In this document: positions 40,840 to 51,829 of the stretch, one piece after another
Layout of the letters: every line of letters begins with the position of its first letter
How positions within the stretch are numbered: the first letter of the stretch is position 1
Source: Melitaea cinxia
Taxonomy: Eukaryota; Arthropoda; Insecta; Lepidoptera; Nymphalidae
Assembly: GCF_905220565.1 (NCBI RefSeq)
Contig: NC_059405.1
Location: forward strand, 15,082,081-15,146,080
DNA length: 64,000 bases
Direction of reading: 5' to 3'
Notes under the pieces: generated by a model
Told to the model about the DNA's origin: nothing
The model's input: the letters and a program-made list of their open reading frames with translations, nothing else
The model's database searches: none
Position numbers and translations under genes: made by a program

Positions 40840-41102
40840 GTAGGGCAGCAGGAAATATCCTGCTCAAAATAAGGAGCAGCCCGACTGGGGTAGTACCTCG
40901 ACCTTACAGACGATCACAGCTAAATAATACTGTTTTCAAGCAGTGCTGTTGGTAAGTAAGGTGACCAGAGCTCCAGGGAGGAATTTCGAATAGAGTCGGC
41001 AACGCGCTTGCGATGCTTCTGGTGTTGCTGACGACTATATGCTACGGTAATCGGTTACCATCAGGCGAGCCGTACGCTTGTTTGCCTAGTTATATAAAAA
41101 AA
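40840..41102 (+). repeat. interspersed repeat, plus-strand copy of 39001-39300
   Basis: It runs 'gtagggcagcaggaaatat', 'cctgctcaaaataaggagca', 'gcaacgcgcttgcgatgctt', 'ggttaccatcaggcgagccg', 'tacgcttgtttgcc' and then A-rich sequence. The two copies face opposite ways about 1.5 kb apart. Confidence 0.85.
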
Positions 41103-41669
41103 GTAGTTTCGTTGTATTCTAACTAACAAAAAATAATCCTGCGATTACTCTACTAAGTAACAATCTCAATTACATCAGTTTGTAATCGAGATATAATTTG
41201 CACTAGCCCGAAAGTAAACTATAGGTTACAAAAATATTTCAATTTAAGTTAAACGTCCTTATTATTTTTATGTATAATATTTTTGACATCTTTTATTCTA
41301 CACAATAATATAACGATATCTCGTGAAAAGATAAAACCTTATTGCTCATATAAATAATACAGCATATGACCTTAACGCTTAACAACATTCTCTGCCATTC
41401 AATTTTCATTGTCAAATATAAACAAGCAAAATCTAAGATCATTGGTTCATTTAATATTTAAGTTGCGCGATTTCACTCACGTAACTCCCGATCCCGTGGA
41501 AATATCGGGATGAAAAAATATAACATAACATACTGGATATTCAGCTATCGATGTACAAAGTTTTATAGCAATCAGTTCAGTAGTTTTCATTTAAAAGTAA
41601 TCGCTAGATCTCGATCAAATCAAAATGTTACCACAACAAAATCAATAACACCTAGTAAAAAGTTACCCA
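41103..41669. other. AT-rich, nothing recognised
   Basis: No supported feature. Confidence 0.5.
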
Positions 41670-41880
41670 AAGGATATAAAAAACGAGTGGGCTTTAAACC
41701 ACACATTGAAGTAAAACTTATGAAACGTAACTCTCTTTCTATCTTCACTAACTTATATCTCCCACTCAACTTCCGTTCGCCTCGCCCGATCACACTTTTC
41801 GTAACTCTCTCGTGACGCATTCACCAGCTTACTTCCCAAGTCAAGCGTGCGTAAAGAAGTTTTACTTCTAAAAACCTATA
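41670..41880 (-). repeat. MITE-like element, second copy
   Basis: 'gggctttaaaccacacattg', 'aagtaaaacttatgaaacgt' at the left and 'aagaagttttacttct' at the right frame the core 'cgcctcgcccgatcacactt'. It is the reverse complement of 6090-6295. The open frames on both strands here belong to the element. Confidence 0.8.
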
Positions 41881-42189
41881 ACTAAATTTCCAAAGTCCAA
41901 ATGAACGTTAGCCGGTACATTTCCTCCACGTAAAGTCACCTCTAACGCAACTCTGTTATTCTAGACACGAATTCGTCTACTGAGAATGAAATTGAGTCAC
42001 AAGTCGAGCGGTTACTCTCGACCTTGCTGAGGTTGAAGAGACGTCCTATAGATATCTGTTTTTTAATAACTATGCTACTTAACTGCATTTTATATAAATT
42101 TTCCAAAAATATGAGAAAACTAAATTTTTACGTTTTAAGATGATCGTGTATAATGCTTGTTTTTGGTAACAGGCTGTTATAAATATATA

Positions 42190-42302
42190 CTTTGTTTATA
42201 AAGATACATAAACATTACGTGTATAAAAGTAAATATAATTATATAATATAATATAATAAAGGTACATAAACATTACGTGTATAAAAGTAAATATAATTAT
42301 TT
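42190..42302. repeat. tandem duplication, unit about 55 bp
   Basis: 'cataaacattacgtgtataa' plus 'aagtaaatataattat' occurs twice, separated by an (ATATA)-rich spacer. Confidence 0.9.
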
Positions 42303-42304
42303 TC

Positions 42305-42385
42305 AGCGAGATTAGGGGTAAGAATCGAAACTAAGCCCCCGATCAGAAAGCAGGACCATATCCTACTGGACCATCGGCCTATTTA
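42305..42385 (-). repeat. tRNA-like SINE head, minus strand
   Basis: On the minus strand it contains 'aggccgatggtccagtagga' and 'gctttctgatcgggggctta' followed by 'gtttcgattcttacc', i.e. A- and B-box-like sequence without the rest of a tRNA. Confidence 0.5.
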
Positions 42386-42564
42386 ATAATTAACCTCAAA
42401 GATATTTTTAGGTTAATTACATGTTAAAATGTGCATGTTGACGTTTTAAAGACGAAGTAAACAAAGTGATGGATATACGCAAATATAGTACGTCATTTTA
42501 TTGTTTATACGATATATATTTTAGTAATCTACATACAGGTACATCTATTTTTGTAATAAATATT

Positions 42565-42890
42565 TTATTAATACACATTATACAAAGCTGAGCCCTCTCT
42601 TTCCGTGAGTGTCGTAAGAGGCGACTAAGAGATAACACAGTTCCACTACCATCTTGGAACTTAAAAACCCGACCGATGGCGGGATAACCGTCCAACTGCT
42701 GGCTTTGAAATATACAGGCCGAAAACGGGCAGCAGCGTCTTCGGTGCGACAAAGCCAGCCCTGCGGTCACCAACCCGTCTGCCCAGCGTGGTGACTATGG
42801 GCAAAACACATGAGTTCACTCCATTTTTGGCGCGAACTCGTGGAGGCCTATGTCCGGCAGTGGACTGTATTAGGCTGAAGTTATACAAAT
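42565..42890 (+). repeat. LINE 3' end, long copy
   Basis: The block 'gcccagcgtggtgactatgg', 'gcaaaacacatgagttcact', 'ttggcgcgaactcgtggagg', 'cctatgtccggcagtggact' is a hallmark lepidopteran non-LTR terminus. The same text is inverted at 63834-63990. Open frames on both strands are products of this repeat. Confidence 0.85.
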
Positions 42891-43519
42891 ATTATAACAA
42901 TTATCTTAATTACTTAGTACAGATAATAAAACTTATAAAAAATAATAGCTGTCAAACAAACTACCTTCAAATTAAAACATATTAATTACAATATGAGAAA
43001 AATTGTGTTATTTTATTTAATACAAAAAATGAAAGTTTTTTTTATTATTCGTGTGTATTAACAATTCCCATAATAAGTATTTATTACACTTTTCAAATTT
43101 GTTTTTGACACATGACCGATTGCGATCTGACCTTCGTAAGCTCTAAGGGTTAATCGAGTTACGATATTACATTTTTATTACTTATTACTTTGACTTATGA
43201 TTTGTTTTATAAAAAATAAAAGTTAAAAAAGTTAAAAAGTTAAAATTTCTTAAAAAATTTATGAAATATTTGGGAGTCCAATATGGACTAAAATAGGATA
43301 GCATTTCAATTTCTTCTTAATTAAAATCTCTATTACAATATTGTTTTGATCTCTTATGGAAAGACTAAAAGATCACGTTGTATTCCACATTTGAATTATA
43401 TTATTTATCACTCACTGTGTAATCAGCAATATGACGCTTTTTGACTTGCAGTTTTACATAAAACAAGTAGCCAAAACTATGTGTAAACCTTTACACTAAA
43501 TTTATAACAAATTTCTCGG

Positions 43520-44650
43520 AATAGGTAAATTTCCCGATACATGGAAATCTGCTTGAATAGTTCCGGGGTTAAGGGGTGGCTCTAAGCAAAATGAAGAAAA
43601 CTATTGACTTCACTTTTTCCAACTATGTCGAAGATTTTTGAAAAACTAATACGCAACGAGATCTATCCTAAACTGCTTAGTAGTATATTGTATCAACAGC
43701 ATGGCTTTGTTCAAAAACGATCAACAGTTACAATTTATTTTCTTATACCTCACATTTGACGCTATGTATACTGATTTCAAAAAGGGGTGTGATCGCGAAG
43801 ACCACAAAGTATTTCTGGAGAAAATTGCGTTTGGTGGTATAAGAGACAATTTATGGCGATGGTTTAAAACTTAAATCAGTAGTCGAACCCAGAGAGTAGT
43901 AATAGGGTTTCGAATCAGATACTATTTTAGTGACTTCAGGCATACCCCAGGGTTCTATACTCGGTCCACTTCGTTTTGTGCTATTTACCAATGACATCGA
44001 CAAATGCTTTTTCTTTGGAACCTAATTACTCTTTTAACACGAATGATTACAATACTATCTGCGATTACGGTAACCACATAAGATTCCAAAATGATTTCAA
44101 TATAAGTATTTACTAAATATAAGTAGATTTCGTACAGGTTGGAAGATATAACCTTAGAAAAAGTAGACTGCATTTAAGAATTAGGTATACTGCTCGATTC
44201 ACAGTTGCATTTGGATGGATATATAGACAGTTTTATTAACAAGGCATTTAAAATGTTTGGTTTTGCAATCCGTGCTAATGCATATTTAAAATTTTCTAAA
44301 ACTTTTTTAACCTTATATAAATCTTTTATAAGAGGCCAGATTGAAAACGCAGTACCAATATGGAACCCAATATACAAAAAATATATAAATTCATAAAAAA
44401 AGAAAATCTTTAACGATGTGTTAATTGTAGATGTTCTCGTGGGCGCTTAAAATATGGTCGACATTTGCTAAAGTATAAAATACCGAAACTTGGTAATAGA
44501 AATGTTGGATATAGTCGTATTGTAGAATTTTTGTCATAATAAGTACGATAGTTGCGAACTCACAAACAAATTGTGATTCTGGGTACTAAATAAAGCCTCT
44601 GTCCGCGCCTTTGCGATTACTAAATGCCGTATGCCGTACCAATGCGGGTA
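43520..44650 (+). pseudogene. decayed jockey-like LINE reverse transcriptase
   Basis: Read across several frames, the plus strand shows the order of a non-LTR reverse transcriptase. Ile-Phe-Glu-Lys-Leu-Ile comes near 43635, then Gln-Gln-His-Gly-Phe. A Tyr-Thr-Asp-Phe-Lys-Lys block near 43770 follows, and then Ser-Gly-Ile-Pro-Gln-Gly-Ser-Ile-Leu-Gly-Pro near 43940. An intact later stretch (44205-44396) includes Ile-Arg-Gly-Gln-Ile-Glu-Asn-Ala-Val-Pro-Ile-Trp. Stops and frameshifts are frequent and the catalytic Asp-Asp region is damaged. It is an inactive 5'-truncated copy. Confidence 0.85.
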
Positions 44651-44849
44651 AACGGTCACCTTTCAATAGGCTATTTCAATTATTTAATAACAAAATTGTA
44701 TCAGATTGACCTTTTTAATACGTAAATTTAACTTTGATGATTGCACTTAAAATCTGTTGTTTTTTTTTTCCCCTCTGTTCAGTAGTTTAACCCGGTCCTA
44801 CGACCTTAGACGTAGGGCTGGCAATGGCAGAGGCGTCACGCGCATACAA

Positions 44850-44968
44850 CAAACACACACACAAATATAATTAAACTTACGCACACACACACACACAAAT
44901 ACAATTAAACTCACGCGCGCAAACACACACACACACACACACACACAAATACAATTAAACTCACGCGC

Positions 44969-44999
<31 letters not shown>

Positions 45000-45000
45000 T
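44850..45000. repeat. (CA)n microsatellite with about 56-bp minisatellite structure
   Basis: Three successive blocks repeat 'acacaaatacaattaaactc', 'acgcgcgcaaacacacac'. The number of CA units differs between blocks. The minus-strand Val-Cys open frame is an artefact. Confidence 0.95.
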
Positions 45001-45009
45001 TCGTTTCTA

Positions 45010-46727
45010 TACAGGCACACATCACTTCAAGATACAGTTCATAAAATAAATAAAAAATAATGCCCAACATTAACATATACTGAACTGTGCTATAACGACT
45101 TGATGAATCACTGCCTACCTAGGATAAGCACTCACCTACTTTGGGCGACATGAGTTTAAAATACACTGTACATTATTAGATAAGCATTTATACATATTCA
45201 TGTGTATATTCATACATATGTTCATGCATACTTACAGCATTACAAAAAAAAAAGCAATCTGTACAAATTCAAACTGATACCTATATTGATTAAGTTAGAT
45301 CAAGTCTGACAGCGGCCGGTATTCACAATTATCCACACAATCACAATTTACAAAAATTGGTTACGATGACGATGCGATTACTCTCTGTATACTTACTGTT
45401 GTAGATATTATTAACTGTGTTATTCTAAAATTTGTTTGTTGATACTGATCATTGTTATGTTCCCATAATAAATGTCAATGTGATAAAAGTAATGTAATCG
45501 TATTACCTATGTATATCTGATATCTAGATATATGATAAAAGCTGTAACACACGTTTCTGATATCATTATGCTGAAGAAATTTGTAAAATTTTGGCTAAAA
45601 TAATATTTAAGCCAAAATTAAACAAAATTAAAAACATATTATTATTATTATATTGTGTCAACAGATGTTGGCACACAACATATACACTAAGATCGTCAAC
45701 ATTGTATTTTTTGATATATTCTATCGTTTGCTTTCGACAGTTTTTTATTATAATAACGCAGACGATGTTTGTCTCACAATAACGAATTTGTTAAGTAATT
45801 TGTAAATTAAAATAAGTAAGACTGTTTTTTTCCCAAATAACGTGAAAAATTTTTTTTTGCCTATTAGAATAAACTACCTATTGGATACAAACTGTGTGAC
45901 ACTAGATTTTTATTTATTAGATTTTCATACATAAGTCAGAAGTGTCAGACGCTAGAGAAAACCCTGATGATTATTGAGTATTAGCGTTCACAAGTTTTTT
46001 AAGTTTACAGTAGTATACAGAATACGTAATAAACCGATTACGTAATTAATCATATTATGGTATGATTATGCGACGGTTGCGTCTATGGAATATTTTCACC
46101 TTTTTTTTAAATCATTTTATATTTATATTAGTATTGAGTATCTGTGCATCTCCATTAAAAAACTATTATGTAATTTTAAATATTGCATTATTTTATATTA
46201 ATGCAATATTTAAAATGTTAGAATATTAAAATGTTTTGTTGTTAGTTCTTGTTCCCGATATTTCGGCACCATTGTATGGCGCTATGGTCACGTGACAAAA
46301 AAACATGGTAAACTATATGACCCGGCGAACTTCGTACCGCCATGTTTTTTTTTCTGTGCCGTAAGATTTTTCAGTTAATAGTTTTTAGTCTGTGTTCATT
46401 ACTAAAGTACATTATGTGAACGAAAGTACACAAACAAGTTACATAATTTTATTCACGTAAATATCATATGATTATCGCATACATAGTACTGTTTATCAGT
46501 AGCGACTTTCCACTGAACGTAGACAAAACAACGCCATTTATATCTCAACGTTAAAATAAGGATAAAATTATTATTCAACTTTCAACAGTTTTTATAATTA
46601 TAAACCAATTTTATTAAACACAGGGCGGATGTACGGCTGCAAGGTTTGAAATAATAAAACAAAATTCACATTGGTAAATTGGTCACATTTTTGTATAAAA
46701 GCGAATAATAACTTTTTTCAATCATAA
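45010..46727. other. AT-rich sequence, nothing recognised
   Basis: No gene or repeat call. A near-palindrome 'ttttaaatattgcattattt' / 'aatgcaatatttaaaa' lies at 46174-46217. Confidence 0.5.
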
Positions 46728-46870
46728 AAAGAGCCGAGATGACTAAGTTGGTAGGACGCGTGAACCAGGCGAACACGTTTTCAAATTCGGGGTAGCTTTG
46801 TCGTTTTCGAGTACCTCCTCTTTAATTAAGAAAGTGATTTAAGCCTAACAGTGGGACATTTATAGGCTTT
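46728..46870 (+). repeat. second class of tRNA-derived SINE
   Basis: It contains 'gagccgagatgactaagttg', 'gtaggacgcgtgaacc' and the tail 'taacagtgggacatttatag'. This is the 'gagccgagatggctcagtgg' SINE type common in Lepidoptera, distinct from the 415-612 family. Confidence 0.75.
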
Positions 46871-47310
46871 TACAGAAAATTACTCGTTACATTTGATATT
46901 GCTTTTTCATATTTTTTACAGGGCTTGAGGACACTTTTATGGAAGCTATGCGCGTTAAATGATGATCAATTATTGTTTTTTCTCGTCACGGCCGTACCGT
47001 CACGGAGTCTACAAGCACTGAAATAATATTCTCGAAACTTTCGGTATATCGCTGTATTTGTTTACATCCTATGGGCCGCGTACGGTTTCATGGTGATAAC
47101 AGATAACACGCTCGTGTCGTAACCTAACTCCGAGCTGCCAAATAGGTTACAACTAGGCGTCATCTACGTTAGAGGCGATCATTGTGTGCTCTCTAAATCT
47201 TTCCCTCCGCGGCTAGCACGGACAAGGTCAGCGCGACGCGAGCCGGCTTACACACGTTACTCGACCGACACCACGCAAACTAATGGCTAAATACAAACAA
47301 AACGACTCAC
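46871..47310. other. start of the large MXD intron, moderately GC-rich
   Basis: Follows the exon 3 donor on the minus strand. CpG-rich around 47170-47280, without exons. Confidence 0.5.
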
Positions 47311-47723
47311 CTGTTCTTTTCCAACTCGTTATGAGTGGTCCTGGAACAGAAAACATACAATTTGTAACTGCTCACAGACACTTCACACACTTTACACTGG
47401 TTTACTATCACTCGGCACTACACTGCACTTCGCGGGCGACTCACCTGCTGCCCTGCGATTTTTTCGTCTTGGGCCGCCTTCCGCCAGCACGAGTCTCCTC
47501 GTACGCCGGTAGGCTCGACGCGTATCCGTGCTCCGACTCTGCAACAAAGAAAACTGCAATTCCGTCAAAATCAGCTGATTATGGCGAGGCAAAAATAGAC
47601 GGGAGCCATGTTGACGTGTGCGAGTAGTGCACTCGATTGACAATTCAAACAAAGAAAATCCAATTCACCTCTATCTCGCCTTTCGATGTATTCAGCAGCT
47701 TGGATCAGGTCAGCAATACTCAT
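47311..47723 (-). CDS. Mxd: MXD/MAD/MXI1-type MAX-dimerization repressor, first three coding exons (partial)
   Basis: MXD proteins pair with MAX on CACGTG E-boxes and recruit the SIN3 corepressor, opposing MYC in the nucleus. Coding exons on the minus strand are 47723-47669 (55 nt), 47538-47445 (94 nt) and 47340-47311 (30 nt), with introns of 130 and 104 nt bounded by GT-AG. All joins are in phase and give 59 residues. Residues 1-18 form the amphipathic SIN3-interaction helix (Met-Ser-Ile-Ala-Asp-Leu-Ile-Gln-Ala-Ala-Glu-Tyr-Ile-Glu-Arg-Arg). Residues 21-26 are Glu-His-Gly-Tyr-Ala-Ser, the diagnostic MXD linker. A basic run (39-45) leads to the start of the bHLH, His-Asn-Glu-Leu-Glu-Lys-Asn (53-59). 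The start ATG has A at -3 and an in-frame TGA 33 nt upstream. The rest of the bHLH-zip should lie left of the window. MNT lacks the EHGYAS linker, so MXD is favoured. Confidence 0.92.
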
Positions 47724-48214
47724 ATTTATAAAATCCCGGTTCGACACAGGTGTTCACAAACGTCACACGACTATATTCGATTAAAAACTATAAATAAAAG
47801 TATCTTTATTCGCTCCGAAGTTCACGACTGCGTTTGCCGATGTCAAAAACACACTAGGCGAGTCGGGACGCGCGACCGTGTACGGAGCTTCGTAATTTGT
47901 CGGCTGAACTCGGAAACAATCGGGGGCCAATCGCGCTCAAGCATCATCCACAATAAAATACCTGGGTCAATCACGTGAACTTTGTGTTTCCAAACAAAAC
48001 ATTTTTTTTTACACGCTTCAAGTAGGGTCGCAATATCCAAAATGATTTACTCGTTTTGTACTTTTTGTACAAGAACTAAGTACAGATTACTAATAATGTA
48101 TCGTTTTTATAAGTAATTCACATAAAAAACGAATTCAAATATTACCTACATTATTTTGTGATCATCTTATATCACTTATCTTTCGGTCAGATCTTTAGAT
48201 CAAAAAATAAACAT
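47724..48214 (-). promoter_or_regulatory. MXD promoter/5'UTR gap with CACGTG E-box and CCAAT box
   Basis: This 491-bp interval separates the DALRD3 stop from the MXD start, so it must hold both the DALRD3 3'UTR and the MXD promoter. CACGTG is at 47972-47977 and CCAAT at 47927-47931, with CpG-rich sequence between them and the start codon. The E-box is the MYC/MAX/MXD target, which permits autoregulation; binding is inferred only. No canonical AATAAA for DALRD3 is visible on the minus strand in this gap. Confidence 0.6.
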
Positions 48215-51200
48215 TTATGTAATTCTTATTGTACCTAATAAGAAAATAAGGGAACGGGTAAATAAAATAAATTTCCTATACATTTGTGAAACACTTTTAA
48301 TATTTAATATCCTTAAACATAATTTTAATGTATTATTTAATATTATTACCAAGTGTATACGTGCAAACATGACTGGCAGCAGATGTTTTCGGGGTTCCTT
48401 GAACAAAACAAAATATTAACTTATAAAATACACGTTAAATAATAAAAAAAACTAATAGTAGCAAGGAATCTAACATAATTTCAATAAGAACTAATATGAA
48501 ATAAAAAAAAATTCTAGTTAGTCTCATTTAAAACCGACAATCTACACTTTTGCGTTATTTGTTTTTCTTTGTCCAAAATGTAATCAAAATCTTAGATAAT
48601 AGTAACTACAATAAGTGTCACTGCATATTTTTTAATAATTATATAATCTCAGTTTTATTTTTATTTTACAATTCAACTTGACTGTAATTACTTCCGCGTA
48701 GTTATATACGATAGTTTTTAAAATATTACGAGTTGTTTTCGTTGTGATTAAAAATTATAATGATTATACTTCTGACTGTCAAGATTTAAAGAAGCTAAAG
48801 TTAGAAACATTTAAAAATTGCAAATAATGTAAACAGCTATAATTAAAATAATTCTTAATTTCATAATTAATACTTTTTAAAAATATTACATCTTCTTTAT
48901 TTAATACATTAAATGTTTCATAATAATTATCAAAACCAAAGCACAATTATTTTAGAACAACATATTAATGTTTTACTGTATTGTATAACAATTGTAAGCA
49001 TTATTTACTTTTTATCATAGTTCACTTAACGCTATATACTATATACTTTACTGTATATAATAAATAATTATTATTTTTAATACTTACAGTTAAAATTCTG
49101 ACCCTCCTATAGTACTGACTTAGTATTTTTACCATACTGCTAAGAAAATTGCATATTAAATGTGGTCGAAATTCACATTTGTCTTTGTTAATCTCAACAC
49201 TGTTCTTCAAAAGTGATGGTAGGCCCATAACGTAATTAAAAATAAGATGCCATTCATCCTGAAAATAAACAATTCTATTTATATTGATTTTCTTTGTCTT
49301 GTATTAAAATAAAGTAATTATTAAAAGAAATGTTATGAGAAAATAGTAGTTTTAAATTAAAAAATATAATTTATTTCCTTCTTCTGTATAATTATGTACT
49401 TATAAATAAGGTATATTTTCTATTAATAGATATGACTTCATTTTATTTTCTGACTATATTTTGATTAAATTTACAACATTAAGACATTTAACTCCTGGTG
49501 TGATTGGAGAAACAACGCACTTGCAATGCCTTTGGTGTTACAGACATCGTATATATCAATTAAAAAAACTCTTTCTGTAACAAATAAAATATATTCTTAT
49601 CTGACTTATTTCGACTCATTACAACATTTAAGTAATTGTTTTAAAATACATTTTCATTTCAGATTTAAAAAAATTATGTAAAAGTTTTATGTAATATTTT
49701 GTTTCTTTTTTTTTTAAGAATCAGTAAAATAAATTTATGTTGATATTAACGAATTTGTATTGCAAAGATTAGGTAGAAATACAAATGTAATGCAATGCAA
49801 TGCAACATAACTCATAAATATCAACGAAAATTAATGCTTTTTTTGCAAATAAATATTACCTCATCCGTTAATAAACTCAAATTAGTTTCTTCTAACAAAG
49901 GTAGTTGTGGATAAACACCGTCATCCACTTTTTCATTAAATGCTCTTAATATAGTTTCTAATCTCGCACAGTTGTATAATATAAATGCAGCACCTGTAAC
50001 ATAAGGAGAAAGACATTTTATTATATGAACATTACTTTTTTAATTATATTTTTTATAATTTAAATTTTGAGGTTTTAGGTATGTCTTTTTAGAAAATATA
50101 CTATTTATAGTGAAGCTTTTAATATTACAAGACGTAAAAGTTATATTTGTTTCTTTTTTTTTAGTAATTCATTTCTCGTAATAAATATGTATGTAATTAA
50201 AACTCTATAATCTTAAAAAACCAGTGTGCTTTAGGCCACACTACTGAAGTAAAACTTATTTAGCTCCATCTAACTCCCTCTCAACTTCTGTTCACCTCGC
50301 CCGATCACATTTTTCGTAACGCTCTCGTTACGCATTCGCAGGCTTACTCCCCAAGTTAAAAGATGTTTTACTACGATAATAAAAATTACCTTTGCTGGAT
50401 CCTCCCGAAGCATCAAACTCTATTTTTACAGGGCTAGTGCATTTTGTTTGTAGTAATTCAAATGCTACGGCAGACTCCCCTAAGCTTGCTATAAAATCCT
50501 TCCATTTTGCCTCTGTAGACACTCTGACTCCGTACTTGTGTTTTGCGATTAATGTTAATTCATTCTGCCTTATGCTGGAAATATAAAATAATTACTACAG
50601 ATAGACTAGTGTTTAGATTAATTTTTTTAGAGGTCATGTGAAAGAGGTTCAACCGTAACGTTAAGACCACATTTGTATGTTAAAGCTATTTATGTACTTT
50701 AATAGTGGAGTATAAAAATATTGTATTCATTTTAGTTACTATTATTAAACTATTATTGTATACACAAAAGTTATGAGTAATTTTCTAAGTAAATTATAAT
50801 TTAAATAATAAATACTACTAAAATAATTATACCTTACGTACTCATCAGCTGTGATATCATTCTCCTTCAAACCAGTTTTTGCATTTAAAGCTGTACCACA
50901 GAAAACTGACTTATGATTAGGTTGGTTTGATTTAGACTTCCATGTTACTGTTATATCTGTAGTTTCTGGATATACATTAATTAAATATAAATTTTGCAAC
51001 ACTTTAAATAATATTTTTAAGCGTAAATGTGTTATACAGTTTGTTTCTTTACAGCTTGAATCCAAGTTTATTACATTTGTAGTTGCACCTAATCTTTGCA
51101 ATGCAAGCTCGTTGTTAATAGATGCGTTATGAAAACAGAGTTGGATCGCTTTGAATCTGTCAATGTGCAAGTATATTCGTTCATTTAACTCGATTGCTTT

Positions 51201-51473
51201 CACCACTGGTATGTCCCAATTCTGTGACGTTTCTATTAAATTCGTAAGATTTTTGTTAATACACTGCAACAGAGAAACTTTCAAGTCGTTTTGTAATTGA
51301 TCGCAATTCAAATACTCTTTCCACGATTTCACAGTATTAGGAAAACTGAAATCGCCCTGTTTTTGCAAATTTCCAGTGTGTTTTTTAACCAAAAGCCCGG
51401 ATATATGTTTCTCTTCACTCAATAAATATATGTACAAATTATTTATAAAAGTTGTTATGTCATCTTGAAACAT
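48215..51473 (-). CDS. Dalrd3: DALRD3, DALR anticodon-binding domain protein, five exons, complete
   Basis: In mammals DALRD3 partners with METTL2 to make 3-methylcytosine in arginine tRNAs; the insect role is inferred from that. Exons on the minus strand: 51473-50833, 50574-50390, 49993-49860, 49258-49088 and 48397-48215. All have GT-AG junctions and phases add up to a 437-residue protein. Family landmarks: Asp-Glu-Tyr-Val before the exon 1/2 junction; Phe-Glu-Leu-Leu in exon 2; Tyr-Asn-Cys-Ala-Arg-Leu (282-287) opening the DALR domain; Asp-Glu-Asp-Glu-Trp-His-Leu-Ile-Phe at the exon 3/4 junction; Tyr-Tyr-Arg-Arg-Val-Arg-Ile-Leu at the end of exon 4; Pro-Arg-Lys-His-Leu and Met-Phe-Ala-Arg in exon 5. 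It is shorter than the roughly 540-residue human protein because the N-terminal part is reduced. After the usual end (Val-Ser-Gln-Met, to residue 416) the frame runs on for 21 hydrophobic residues. Confidence 0.95.
49495..49556 (-). repeat. repeat scrap in DALRD3 intron 3
   Basis: 'aacgcacttgcaatgccttt' and 'ggtgttacagac' match the 39001-39300 family (cgcgcttgcgatgcttctgg, tgttgctg). Only about 60 bp remain. Confidence 0.55.
50215..50378 (-). repeat. MITE-like element inside DALRD3 intron 2
   Basis: 'gtgctttaggccacactact', 'gaagtaaaactt', core 'cctcgcccgatcacattttt' and right end 'agatgttttactac' match 6090-6295 and 41670-41880. It fills the donor side of intron 2: its end lies about 12 bp from the exon 2 donor at 50389. 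Confidence 0.8.
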
Positions 51474-51829
51474 ATTAAATAGAATTTTATTAAAAATATT
51501 TTTATTTATTTACTGAGTATTTGGGTAATTCAAAACTCACACATGACTCACACGTTGACTGTAGTGACAGATGTCATATTAATATTATTGCCACATATGA
51601 CATACATGCAAGTGTTGACTGTTGATAGAATATTAACGAAAAGGTTAAAATAAATCAATTACATAAAAAAACTTGAGATTGTGACATATGTGTAGATAAT
51701 TAATCTGGGGTTGAATTCAACTCCGCGGTAGATGTGATTAATAACATTTATAATTTAATTATTGAAATATTACATAATATTTATAATTCACAACTGAAGA
51801 ACTTAATTTATACAGATAGTTACGGTACA
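51474..51829 (-). promoter_or_regulatory. DALRD3 upstream region
   Basis: AT-rich sequence upstream of the DALRD3 start. It has a local direct repeat of 'cacatgactcacacgttgac' type text (51539-51620, 'acatgactcacacgttgact' versus 'acatgcaagtgttgactgtt'). No TATA or initiator can be assigned with confidence. Confidence 0.35.

Larger units (their letters stand above)
1..47310 (-). other. inferred first large intron (intron 3) of the MXD gene, at least 47 kb
   Basis: Exon 3 of the MXD gene ends at 47311 with a consensus donor (GTGAGT) in the middle of the basic region. The next exon must encode the conserved Arg-Arg-Ala-His-Leu-Arg continuation of the bHLH. I looked through the minus strand to the left for that codon pattern next to an acceptor and found none, so the next exon probably lies beyond position 1. 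The stretch has no supported complete gene and consists of repeats plus repeat-poor sequence. This is inference: an undetected exon or an unrelated nested gene is possible. Confidence 0.6.

Noticed and set aside
41510..41820. 101-codon plus and 66-codon minus open frames
   Set aside because: They lie largely in the MITE-like element at 41670-41880 and share its text with the copies at 6.1 and 50.2 kb.
44798..45076. 92-codon minus-strand frame rich in Val-Cys
   Set aside because: Translation of the (CA)n microsatellite.
47283..47652. 114-codon plus and 86-codon minus open frames
   Set aside because: Both are shadows of the MXD exons, which use another minus-strand frame with splice sites.
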